A DNA stretch of 64,000 nt, taken from assembly GCF_004337365.2 (NCBI RefSeq), contig NZ_CP044016.1:3534001-3598000 (forward strand), in the 5' to 3' direction. Position 1 is the first letter of the stretch, and every line of letters starts with the position of its first letter. Made by a program: the position numbers and the translations under genes. Below are positions 1-7,945 of this stretch, in pieces. Source of the DNA: Rhizosphaericola mali. GTDB taxonomy: Bacteria > Bacteroidota > Bacteroidia > Chitinophagales > Chitinophagaceae. The notes under the pieces were generated by a model. It was given only the letters and a program-made list of their open reading frames with translations, did no database searches and was not told the DNA's origin.

Positions 1-1269
1 CGTATTTTGTGGGATGGGTATCGTATATTGAACAATTTCATTGTTATCTTCTTCTTTGATCCATGCCGTTTTTACGTCATTCGTTCCGTTTATCTTGTAG
101 TCAATTGCAGTAAAGCGAACTTTTGTATTAGAACGATTCTTTACTTCAGTAACTATTTTCAATTCATCACCTGGTGCTATGGTTTCGTCCGAAGTAGTGG
201 AAGATAAATACAATCCCAAAACTTGTTGAATAATCGTTTTGACTTCATTCAACTTTTCATTTTTCCAATCAGATTTTTCTAGTGCAGAAATATCTTTATA
301 GGTTTGAATGAGTCGTGGTAAAATTATAGTTGGATTTTCCAATGAAAAATGTGCTATTAATCCGTTGACATCTTGTTGTACTTTTTCAGAATGAGGAATT
401 CTACTCCAAGTGGTGTTCACATCTTCAAACAAATCTTTCTTTGCCGTCACACCTAAAGTCGGCTCAAAATATTCCTCAATCGATCCACGGTTTCCTGCAG
501 ATCCGAATGCTTGACTTTTGTGCATACTACGACTTTCTGCCGCCATTTCACCTATGGATTTTCCCAATGCACTATTGTATTCGCCAATATTGAAATGAAT
601 TAAATTTTTGGCATATTCATCAAAAACTTTTTTACTAGAAAATCCCCAAGCACTCGTATTCCAAACCAATCGTTTTACTTTCCAAGGTTTTACATATTTT
701 AATTGTTCGGGAAACATATTGGGATCTCCGGCTGCTTTGAACGCCGCTTCTGCCAATATCGATGACGCACTATGTTGACCATGACCGGCACGTGCATCCT
801 TAGGAAACCTTGTAATCATTACATCTGGCTGCAGATTTCGAATAATCCAAACCGCATTTGCCAGCAAAGTATCTTTCGGCCATTTAGTAAAAACCTCTTC
901 TGGGTTTTTAGAAAAGCCAAAGTCATTTGCCGTAGCGAAATATTGATGACCACCATCCAATCGACGCGCCTGCAACAATTCTTGCGTCCTGATAATGCCT
1001 AATTTTTCACGCATTTCTGGTCCGATCAAGTCTTGACCACCATCGCCGCGTGTTAAGGATAAATAGTTGGTATTGTACAGTTTTTGATTGGCATAATAAG
1101 CAATTAACGCTGTATTCTCATCATCTGGATGAGCTGCCATATATAAAACCGTACCTAAAACATTCAGCTTTTTAATTTCCTGATAAATTACCGAAGACGG
1201 CACAGCCATAGGCTTTTGCGCCCATGTAAATAAGGGAAATAATAGTATAAATAAAAATCGTCTACGCAT
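1..1269 (-). CDS. PIG-L (LmbE-type) deacetylase, exported; 3' end outside window
   Basis: The frame is open for 423 codons from ATG 1269 to the left edge, so the C-terminus is missing. The N-terminus is a signal peptide (MRRRFLFILLFPLFTWAQ) predicting export. Residues about 46-51 read AHPDDE, the zinc-binding signature of PIG-L/LmbE N-deacetylases, followed by LTRGDGGQD and a later GHGQHSAS segment that supplies further His ligands. Family members remove N-acetyl groups from GlcNAc-containing substrates; here the substrate is unknown. About 200 residues beyond the catalytic domain follow, as in the large Bacteroidota PIG-L proteins. An M28 peptidase gene lies upstream on the same strand (72 bp gap), so co-transcription is possible. 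Family assignment is firm; substrate is not inferable. Confidence 0.85.
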   Translation of the reverse strand, partial: MRRRFLFILLFPLFTWAQKPMAVPSSVIYQEIKKLNVLGTVLYMAAHPDDENTALIAYYANQKLYNTNYLSLTRGDGGQDLIGPEMREKLGIIRTQELLQARRLDGGHQYFATANDFGFSKNPEEVFTKWPKDTLLANAVWIIRNLQPDVMITRFPKDARAGHGQHSASSILAEAAFKAAGDPNMFPEQLKYVKPWKVKRLVWNTSAWGFSSKKVFDEYAKNLIHFNIGEYNSALGKSIGEMAAESRSMHKSQAFGSAGNRGSIEEYFEPTLGVTAKKDLFEDVNTTWSRIPHSEKVQQDVNGLIAHFSLENPTIILPRLIQTYKDISALEKSDWKNEKLNEVKTIIQQVLGLYLSSTTSDETIAPGDELKIVTEVKNRSNTKVRFTAIDYKINGTNDVKTAWIKEEDNNEIVQYTIPIPQNT

Positions 1270-1340
1270 GTATTTGATTGAATTGAACAAATGAATTGCC
1301 TAGCAAATTTACATTCTATTCTTTCAAAAAACGCAAGTGG

Positions 1341-2618
1341 TTACAATGCATCAAAGAAGCGCTCTACCAGCAATTGATAATTGCCCCATGCGTCGAAAGG
1401 CAGTGACTTATATGTGTCATTGATATCGTGATAGTTAACACCACCTAAAGTATAGGAGAAAAAACAAGGAACGCCTTTCTTGTAAAACCAATAATGATCA
1501 CTATTGGCAGCGGAACCTCTTACTTTAATATCCGCCAATAAATGTATCGATTTATTAATAGCATCCAAAATGGTAAACTGTTTAGTAAAAATGGTACTGT
1601 TCACAACTTGAATACCAGTTTTACCGGTTCCTGCCATATCAAAATTCCAAAGAAACTTAATTTTCCTTAAATCAAATAAAGGATTTTGGGTAAAATATTC
1701 GGAACCTTTTAAGCCTATTTCCTCTCCCGAAAAAAATAAAAATACCATCGTATACTTTGGAGGATGCAAAGCGTAATGTCGCATCAGCGATAACACAAAA
1801 CCTGTTCCACTCGCATTATCATTGCCTCCAGGAAATAAAGTTCGTTTTCCCATTCTTCCCAAATGATCATAGTGTGCGGAGACGACGATAAACGAATCAG
1901 GCTTTTGCGTACCACGTATATATCCTGCAAGATTTTGCGTAGTATAAGCAGAATCAAATTTTGCAGTAACATCTAACTTTAGAGTTGTGGGAGCTTCTAT
2001 TTTTTTGTGTAGTTCGATCATCGTTTTGTTACTCTGAAAAGGCACAACTGTCCAAGTCAATTTTTGCGGACTATACAAAATCACTCCTTTTATATCTACA
2101 TCTGGACTATATTGTAGATACTCCATATTTTGATTAATCACTTCTGTCATTTCTTTGGATTCCGTAGAATCTTTTTCATTATTGAAATACAGAAAATTAC
2201 TCTTTGCTTTGCGCACTAGTGAAAACATATTTGCAGTATCCAACAAATCACGGCGTTTACCTTCTACTATATTGAATTTTCCTTTAGCCGAATTACTCGT
2301 AGCTCCTATCAAAAAATCTACACCAGGTTGTAAGTTTTTTCCATCGATAGCTACTTTCATTTTATCGGGAAAATAATTAACAGGAAATTGATAAGTTTGT
2401 TTGTATGTATTGTTCGAAAATGGAGCAACGTACCAGTCTTGCATTTGTTGAGCGATAAATTTCGCCGCTTTTGCGTCTGCTTTTTTATAGTAGCCACGCC
2501 CGTTCATTCTTTTAGCGGCCAATTTTTTGACCATTTTTTTGCCATAAATCGCATCTTGTTGGGCGTAAACATTTCCCAAATTCAAAATTAAAAATATCGT
2601 TAAAAGAAGTCTCCCCAT
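1341..2618 (-). CDS. M28 family zinc peptidase, exported
   Basis: A 425-residue protein with a signal peptide (MGRLLLTIFLILNLGNVYAQ). The C-terminal half carries the M28 aminopeptidase pattern: HYDHLG at 249-254 (His ligand 249), GGNDNASG near 264-271 (bridging Asp 267), and SGEEIGLKGSEYF near 297-309 with catalytic Glu 299 and ligand Glu 300. A late His (YHDIND) completes the expected metal set. It probably cleaves N-terminal residues from peptides in the periplasm or outside the cell. I start at ATG 2618, not at an in-frame TTG 12 bases further upstream, because the ATG gives a clean signal peptide. Upstream lies a TTTG-type promoter element about 9 bases from the ATG. It is divergent from the sialidase-like gene. 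Confidence 0.9.
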   Translation of the reverse strand: MGRLLLTIFLILNLGNVYAQQDAIYGKKMVKKLAAKRMNGRGYYKKADAKAAKFIAQQMQDWYVAPFSNNTYKQTYQFPVNYFPDKMKVAIDGKNLQPGVDFLIGATSNSAKGKFNIVEGKRRDLLDTANMFSLVRKAKSNFLYFNNEKDSTESKEMTEVINQNMEYLQYSPDVDIKGVILYSPQKLTWTVVPFQSNKTMIELHKKIEAPTTLKLDVTAKFDSAYTTQNLAGYIRGTQKPDSFIVVSAHYDHLGRMGKRTLFPGGNDNASGTGFVLSLMRHYALHPPKYTMVFLFFSGEEIGLKGSEYFTQNPLFDLRKIKFLWNFDMAGTGKTGIQVVNSTIFTKQFTILDAINKSIHLLADIKVRGSAANSDHYWFYKKGVPCFFSYTLGGVNYHDINDTYKSLPFDAWGNYQLLVERFFDAL

Positions 2619-2661
2619 CGTTTTCGACAAATTATTACCTACGAAGATGATGTTTATTCTT

Positions 2662-2669
2662 TACATTCG
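2662..2669 (+). promoter_or_regulatory. Possible -7 element (TACATTCG) of sialidase-like gene
   Basis: TACATTCG differs at one position from the Bacteroidota -7 consensus TAnnTTTG and lies 22 bases before the TTG codon at 2692. No good TTG -33 box is visible. If real, the two ATGs at 2647 and 2650 are upstream of the transcript. Confidence 0.35.
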
Positions 2670-2691
2670 TAGCCCGTCTAAAACAATTCAA

Positions 2692-3732
2692 TTGAAAAAA
2701 CTACTTTTCTTATTATTTATATTATCCGTTAGCACGAGTTATATTTTTGCGCAAAAACAATATCAAATTATTGATTCTGGCACCATTATCAACGAACCGA
2801 ATTTCAAAATGTATCATGCAGTGACTATTGTCCAGATTGACAAAGACTCGTTGCTTTACGCATGGTTTGCGGGCGATCATGAAGGTGCAAAAAATGTCTG
2901 TATTTGGGGAAGTTATCGAAACTTAAAAAACAAAAATCAATTTTCTGCGCCCTTCAAATTAGCAGAAGGAGTTACCTCAAAAGGCGATTCTATGGCTTGT
3001 TGGAATCCTGTTTTGTTTAAATCTACAACTGGGCAATTATTTTTGGACTATAAAGTAGGTCCGAATCCACGAGAATGGTGGGCGGAAAGAAAAATTTCTT
3101 TGGATAATGGACACACTTGGACCAATCCTGATAAACTTTCAGATAGTTTGCTTGGTCCGATCCGAAACAAGCCTATTCAATTGCAAAACGGAACAATACT
3201 TTATCCTTCTAGCACGGAAAGTAACGATGAAAAAAAATGGATTTCACATATAGAAAATTCCGATAAATATGGTAAAAATTGGAAATACCTCCCTATCAAC
3301 TGCGACACTTTTGGCGTAATCCAACCCTCCATTTTAAAATATAAAAAAGGAAAATTACAATTGTTGATGCGCAGTCGTCAAAATGTAATCGTTTCTACCT
3401 GGTCGACAGATAACGGAAATAACTGGTCTAAATTACAATCGATAAACCTTCCCAATCCCAATAGTGGTATTGACGCTGTGACATTGCATAATGACTTGCA
3501 AATGCTGGTCTATAATCCTATGTTAGCAGGTAAGGATTGGTGGATGGGACGCGCCAAACTCAAAGTTGCCATTTCCAAAAATGGAATAGATTGGCAAGAT
3601 ATTTTAACCTTAGAAAATCATGATAAAGGGGAATATAGTTACCCTGCAATAATTGAAGATTCAAATCACATCATTCATATAGCCTATACCGATGACCGAA
3701 AAAATTTAAAATTTGTGGATGTAAAAATGTAA
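2692..3732 (+). CDS. Sialidase-like (BNR-repeat) exported protein
   Basis: A 346-residue protein with an N-terminal signal peptide ending near IFAQKQ. The body resembles the six-bladed sialidase/BNR fold: YHAVTIVQI and YAWFAGDHEGAKN near the start, Asp-box-like SLDNGHTW, SWSTDNGNNWSKL and SKNGIDWQD repeats, and RNKPIQLQNGTILYPSS in the middle. Exo-alpha-sialidases hydrolyse terminal sialic acids, but many family members act on other sugars, so substrate is open. Start choice: ATGs at 2647/2650 are in frame, but a promoter-like TACATTCG lies between them and TTG 2692, and the TTG start gives a compact signal peptide; 2647 remains possible. It is divergent from the M28 peptidase gene. Confidence 0.7.
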   Translation: MKKLLFLLFILSVSTSYIFAQKQYQIIDSGTIINEPNFKMYHAVTIVQIDKDSLLYAWFAGDHEGAKNVCIWGSYRNLKNKNQFSAPFKLAEGVTSKGDSMACWNPVLFKSTTGQLFLDYKVGPNPREWWAERKISLDNGHTWTNPDKLSDSLLGPIRNKPIQLQNGTILYPSSTESNDEKKWISHIENSDKYGKNWKYLPINCDTFGVIQPSILKYKKGKLQLLMRSRQNVIVSTWSTDNGNNWSKLQSINLPNPNSGIDAVTLHNDLQMLVYNPMLAGKDWWMGRAKLKVAISKNGIDWQDILTLENHDKGEYSYPAIIEDSNHIIHIAYTDDRKNLKFVDVKM

Positions 3733-3765
3733 TATTTCTAAATACATATATAAATGAATTAAGAG

Positions 3766-3773
3766 TACATTTG
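3766..3773 (+). promoter_or_regulatory. -7 promoter element TACATTTG
   Basis: An exact TAnnTTTG match 26 bases before ATG 3800, the gene for the TonB-domain protein. No TTG at the usual -33 distance. Confidence 0.6.
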
Positions 3774-3799
3774 CAACACCTAGTATACCTTTACTCAGA

Positions 3800-4951
3800 A
3801 TGACAAAGAGACACGCTATATTTATACTTCTAATTTGGTTAATAAGTTTACCATTATCCACTCTCAAGGCACAAAAAGAAGAATTAAGACATATTTATTA
3901 TTTTGATAGTTTAGACCATGCCACAGTAGAAGATTCTAGTGTTTTTCAAAATAAGCAATACAAAACAGAAGAGGGATGGAGAATCGAATATTGGGAAAGA
4001 CGCGAGCAACCACAATTTATTCTATATAGATCAGAGACAAAATCAGATACTTCATATAAACCAAAATGGGTAAAAATTCTTCGATACTATAAAAATGGTA
4101 CTCCAATGGAATATAAATTCCTTAAATCTGGAATTCCTCAATCTACTATACACTATGATAAATATGCTGTTAAAAATGCGGAGATTAAATATAAAAATGG
4201 GAGAATAGTTCAACAACTCGGTTGGGATTCTCTCGGTCACAGTATAGTTCCATTTAAATATGAACAAAAAGCACAATTTTCCATATCTCCAAAAGGTTGG
4301 CAAGATTTCATTTCCAAAAATCTAAATGCCGACATACCTCGTGACAAAAATGCACCTATAGGAAATTACAAAGTTATCGTCAGATTTTCTATAGACACTT
4401 TAGGTAACGTAGAAAATGTAAAGACAATTCAAGATCCTGGTTACGGCACTGCAGAAGAGGCAATGAGAGTCATAAAAAATTCTCCCAAATGGAAACCTGC
4501 AATATTTTTAAATAAAAAAATAATATATACCCAAAGTCAGTTAATCACATTTCAAGTTCTTGACAATCCTTCAGTGCTTTTTGAGGATACAATTATCAAA
4601 TACACTGACGAGACGCAAAAATATGTAAGTGCAAAAAATGCCACGCATAAAATAGTAGATTACAAAGTAAATGATACAACTAGAGTTACAACAATATTAA
4701 ATATTGCAACCAATAAGTTTGTAGGAAAAGCGTCGACTATTTTTTCTAAAGACGGACATATTTATGTTAATATGCAAGCATTAAACTCACAAGGAAATAC
4801 AATCACACTAACAAAAACAGTAGATAACAAAATTAAACGCATTTTAAAATATCATCCTAATGGAAGAAAAAGTTCTGATGTTCAATTTGGAGAAAATGGA
4901 ATTCCAATAAATACAAGACGATGGGACGAAAATGGTAATTTAATCAAATAA
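3800..4951 (+). CDS. TonB C-terminal-domain protein with MORN-like repeats
   Basis: A 383-residue exported protein (hydrophobic signal, cleavage near LKAQKE). The segment at about 187-255 (VIVRFSIDTLGNVENV, then SPKWKPA and ITFQV) matches the C-terminal domain of TonB, which in Bacteroidota often occurs in stand-alone exported proteins rather than true energy transducers. On both sides are short repeats of the type YYKNGTPMEYKFLKSG and YHPNGRKSSDVQFGENG, resembling the toxin-antitoxin/MORN-like tracts that accompany such domains. There is no N-terminal transmembrane anchor plus Pro-rich linker, so a canonical TonB role is unlikely. It is convergent with lipB (17 bp gap) and has its own promoter. 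Confidence 0.7.
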   Translation: MTKRHAIFILLIWLISLPLSTLKAQKEELRHIYYFDSLDHATVEDSSVFQNKQYKTEEGWRIEYWERREQPQFILYRSETKSDTSYKPKWVKILRYYKNGTPMEYKFLKSGIPQSTIHYDKYAVKNAEIKYKNGRIVQQLGWDSLGHSIVPFKYEQKAQFSISPKGWQDFISKNLNADIPRDKNAPIGNYKVIVRFSIDTLGNVENVKTIQDPGYGTAEEAMRVIKNSPKWKPAIFLNKKIIYTQSQLITFQVLDNPSVLFEDTIIKYTDETQKYVSAKNATHKIVDYKVNDTTRVTTILNIATNKFVGKASTIFSKDGHIYVNMQALNSQGNTITLTKTVDNKIKRILKYHPNGRKSSDVQFGENGIPINTRRWDENGNLIK

Positions 4952-4968
4952 AGAAGAGTATTGAACTT

Positions 4969-5679
4969 CTATTCTATCACAATTTCCACATTAAAAATCT
5001 TTTCAAAATTTTTCCGAAGTGTAGCTTTTACCTCTTCCATATCTAATTTACGACCGATCTCTTTTTCCATAGAAGTCGCAGTTTTACCTTGAATACCACA
5101 TGGAACGATATAGTTAAAATAGTCTAAATCCGTATTGACATTTAGGGCAAATCCATGCATCGTCACCCAGCGACTGCAACGAATACCCATCGCACATATT
5201 TTGCGTGTATGATCCGGTTCGATCCAAACGCCGGTTTCTCCTTTACTTCTACCTCCCTCAATCCCATATTCCGCAATTGTATCGATCATCACTTGCTCCA
5301 TGCTACGCAAATACCAACCAAGATCCTGCTTCATTTGTTCCAAATCAAAAATAGGATAACCCACAATTTGACCAGGTCCGTGAAAGGTTATATCTCCACC
5401 ACGATTGATATGAAAATATTCGATACCCATCTCCTCTCTTTCCGTATCCGAAATAAGTACATTATCCTCATGTCCGGTTTTACCAAGGGTGTACACCAAA
5501 GGATGCTCTACAAATAATAACTCGTGCTGTATACCTGCGGCCGCATAATCTGGTTGATCTGAAAGTTTTCTCGCTTCCGATTTTTTCTCCACTCTTTCCT
5601 TCAACATTCGTTCTTGTAAGTCCCATGCATCCTTATACTCCATATTGCCCAAATCCTTAAAATATACTTTCTGTACCAT
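4969..5679 (-). CDS. lipB: Octanoyl-[ACP]:protein N-octanoyltransferase
   Basis: A 236-residue cytoplasmic enzyme that transfers octanoyl from acyl carrier protein to lipoyl domains, the first step of endogenous lipoate synthesis. The family signature RGGDITFHGPGQIVGYP is at 93-109. The catalytic Lys is K160 (KICAMGIR) and the acyl-accepting Cys is C194 (IVPCGIQ), both at family positions. Length is usual. ATG 5679 gives the normal LipB N-terminus (MVQKVYFKDLG). It is divergent from the pseudouridine synthase gene, with a TACCTTTG element 23 bases upstream. Confidence 0.95.
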   Translation of the reverse strand: MVQKVYFKDLGNMEYKDAWDLQERMLKERVEKKSEARKLSDQPDYAAAGIQHELLFVEHPLVYTLGKTGHEDNVLISDTEREEMGIEYFHINRGGDITFHGPGQIVGYPIFDLEQMKQDLGWYLRSMEQVMIDTIAEYGIEGGRSKGETGVWIEPDHTRKICAMGIRCSRWVTMHGFALNVNTDLDYFNYIVPCGIQGKTATSMEKEIGRKLDMEEVKATLRKNFEKIFNVEIVIE

Positions 5680-5702
5680 TGTTCATCTTTTTAATCGGAT
5701 AC

Positions 5703-5710
5703 CAAAGGTA
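5703..5710 (-). promoter_or_regulatory. -7 promoter element of lipB (TACCTTTG)
   Basis: An exact TAnnTTTG match on the minus strand, 23 bases before the lipB ATG. No TTG -33 box at the ideal spacing. Confidence 0.6.
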
Positions 5711-5746
5711 ATATATCTTTAGAGATGTGAAATGCGGTTCACATCT

Positions 5747-5754
5747 TACATTTG
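5747..5754 (+). promoter_or_regulatory. -7 element (TACATTTG) of pseudouridine synthase, near-leaderless
   Basis: TACATTTG lies only 4 bases before ATG 5759. Transcription should start at or next to the initiation codon, giving a leaderless or almost leaderless mRNA. It also rules out the in-frame ATG at 5732, which would be upstream of the transcript. Confidence 0.65.
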
Positions 5755-5758
5755 CACA

Positions 5759-6808
5759 ATGAATGAAGAATTAGACAACATTACGCCTGAGGAAAATTCG
5801 GAATCGCTCTATGAGCGTAGCAGTTTTGTCGTGGACAAAGGACAAGATTTGTTACGCATAGACAAATGGCTTCATGCCAAGCTCGCAGGAGTGACTCGAA
5901 ATAAGATTCAGCAAAGTATTGCTGCCGGTTTTCTTACCGTTAATGGACAGATTGTAAAAAGCAATTATAAAGTACATCCTGGAGATCAAGTGTTATTAAT
6001 GAGCCTCACGGCACCTCCAGACACTTCGGAAATTGTTCCAGAAAATATTCCGTTGGAGATTGTTTACGAAGATGATGCCGTGATTGTGATCAATAAGAAG
6101 CCCAATATGGTGGTACATCCTGGTGTCGGCAATTATACAGGAACCTTATTAAATGCGATTGCTTATCATTTCCAAAAAGCAAATATTAATACCGATGACG
6201 AGGCATTACCTCGCTACGGCATGGTGCATCGTATAGATAAAAATACAACCGGACTAATTGTATTAGCCAAAACAGCAGTGGCGGCAGCACATTTAGCCAA
6301 ACAATTTTTTGATCATACGGTACATCGCAGATATGTCGCAGTTGTTTGGGGTGATATGGAGGAGGAAGAAGGAACTGTAAATGCACACATCGCTCGCCAT
6401 CCTAGAAATCGTAAAATATTTGCACCATTTCCAGAGGGTGAGATTGGCAAACATGCCATTACGCATTGGAAAGTTTTGGAAAAATTAAATTACGTAACAG
6501 TTGTCGAGTGTCGATTAGAAACAGGCCGTACACATCAGATACGAGTTCACATGAAATATATTGGCCATACGCTATTCAACGATGCTGAATATGATGGAAA
6601 TAGAATTTTAAAAGGGACCGTTTATGGCAAATACAAACAATTTGTAGATAATTGTTTTGAAATATGTCCACGAGTGGCGTTGCATGCCAAAAGCTTAGGA
6701 TTTATCCATCCGACCACCGGAGAAGAAGTTCTTTTTGAATCTGAATTACCAGAAGACATGACGCAACTTATCCAAAAATGGGAGAAATATATTAGTTACG
6801 CCAACTAA
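5759..6808 (+). CDS. rluD: RluA/RluD family 23S rRNA pseudouridine synthase
   Basis: A 349-residue protein with an N-terminal S4 RNA-binding domain (about 30-80, LLRIDKWLHAKLAGVTRNKI) and a pseudouridine synthase domain. The catalytic motif HRIDKNTTGL carries Asp 160, and RTHQIRVHMKYIGHTL is the conserved downstream block. RluD-type enzymes isomerise uridines in helix 69 of 23S rRNA; RluA-family paralogues look alike, so the symbol is by best resemblance. I use ATG 5759 because the promoter element TACATTTG lies between it and the upstream ATG 5732. A strong bidirectional terminator follows the gene. Confidence 0.9.
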   Translation: MNEELDNITPEENSESLYERSSFVVDKGQDLLRIDKWLHAKLAGVTRNKIQQSIAAGFLTVNGQIVKSNYKVHPGDQVLLMSLTAPPDTSEIVPENIPLEIVYEDDAVIVINKKPNMVVHPGVGNYTGTLLNAIAYHFQKANINTDDEALPRYGMVHRIDKNTTGLIVLAKTAVAAAHLAKQFFDHTVHRRYVAVVWGDMEEEEGTVNAHIARHPRNRKIFAPFPEGEIGKHAITHWKVLEKLNYVTVVECRLETGRTHQIRVHMKYIGHTLFNDAEYDGNRILKGTVYGKYKQFVDNCFEICPRVALHAKSLGFIHPTTGEEVLFESELPEDMTQLIQKWEKYISYAN

Positions 6809-6838
6809 AAATTATAGTCTAAAAAATATATTTTTCGT

Positions 6839-6886
6839 AGTATAAATAAAGCCACATTTCAAATGAATTGTGGCTTTATTTATACT
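6839..6886. terminator. Bidirectional intrinsic terminator
   Basis: A perfect 18-bp stem (6839-6856 with 6869-6886) and a 12-base loop. AT-rich flanks give U-rich tracts in both directions. It separates the convergent pseudouridine synthase and TPR genes. Confidence 0.85.
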
Positions 6887-6900
6887 ATTTCTATTATAAT

Positions 6901-7908
6901 TTAATGGCTATAATATTCTCCTTTTAGAGGTTTGAATATTACAGAACGATGGAACGTATTAAATGCATTTAAATCATCTTGATGCAAACTTGCCCAGTTG
7001 TTATATGCCGCCTCATTTGAGGAAGAAAATAACCATTGATTATACGCTTCAAAATTTCCTTGTTTTAATAGTTGACGTTCTCTATCAAACAATCTAAAAG
7101 GGTACGTTTTATAGTTATCACTTTGGAACCAATCAACAATAAATTGGCCTCTCAATGCTATCAAACTTTCTGTTGTTACACCGTCAGATAAAATATTGGT
7201 ATATTTTTCTAATGTAGTCGCTACTGCTTTTTCAAACGGTTTTCCACTAGAAATATATTTACCAATTACGGTTGAACTAGCAAACAAAGCTTTGTATTGA
7301 TTAAAAAGTAATATTTTGATCTCTTTAGTTCTTGGTGTCAGACTTTCTAGATCTACAAACATTTCACCATATAAAACACTCCATAATGGATTATTATTGG
7401 TAGCATATAGCTTAGCTAATTCGTAATAGTTTCCGCTAATATTGGGGTCAACTTGAATGCCTTTTTCAAAAACTTTTATTGCCTCCTTCTGATCCAAATC
7501 ACCTAAATATGCAGATCCTAATTCTGCATATAATAAAGCACTATTAGGAAATTTATTTATGCCTTTAGATAATACTTTAATAGCATCTTTATATTGCACA
7601 ATGGAACTATATGCACTTCCCACTAATTGAAAAACCATATCCTGCGCATCACTTCTTTCCAAAAGTGGCTTACCTAAACTAATTACATTCGAAAAATTAC
7701 GATTATAATAATTAACTAAGACTTTATCTTGTTGAAGTTCATAATTATCGGGGTATTGTTTCAAGCTTGCATCCAATCTTTCTATTGCTTTACCAAAGCC
7801 AATATCCTGCAAAGACCCCATAATATCTTTTGAATCAGCTTCCGCACTTTGCGCCATAGCACCAAGTCCTAAAGACATTAAAGAAGCTAATAAAAATGTT
7901 TTTTTCAT
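6901..7908 (-). CDS. Exported TPR-repeat protein
   Basis: A 335-residue protein with a signal peptide (MKKTFLLASLMSLGLGAMAQS). Residues about 35-190 contain tetratricopeptide-like helical repeats, e.g. LSKGINKFPNSALLYAELGS followed by AYLGDLDQKEAIKVFEKGIQ. The C-terminal 140 residues have no motif I recognise. TPR proteins scaffold protein contacts; partners are unknown. It has its own promoter (TATATTTG 15 bases upstream of the ATG) and lies downstream of the serC-DUF1015 pair on the same strand. Confidence 0.8.
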   Translation of the reverse strand: MKKTFLLASLMSLGLGAMAQSAEADSKDIMGSLQDIGFGKAIERLDASLKQYPDNYELQQDKVLVNYYNRNFSNVISLGKPLLERSDAQDMVFQLVGSAYSSIVQYKDAIKVLSKGINKFPNSALLYAELGSAYLGDLDQKEAIKVFEKGIQVDPNISGNYYELAKLYATNNNPLWSVLYGEMFVDLESLTPRTKEIKILLFNQYKALFASSTVIGKYISSGKPFEKAVATTLEKYTNILSDGVTTESLIALRGQFIVDWFQSDNYKTYPFRLFDRERQLLKQGNFEAYNQWLFSSSNEAAYNNWASLHQDDLNAFNTFHRSVIFKPLKGEYYSH

Positions 7909-7923
7909 ACAAATATTTTAGTC

Positions 7924-7931
7924 CAAATATA
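7924..7931 (-). promoter_or_regulatory. -7 promoter element of TPR gene (TATATTTG)
   Basis: An exact TAnnTTTG match on the minus strand, 15 bases before the ATG at 7908. Confidence 0.55.
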
Positions 7932-7945
7932 AAGGTGTTAAAATT

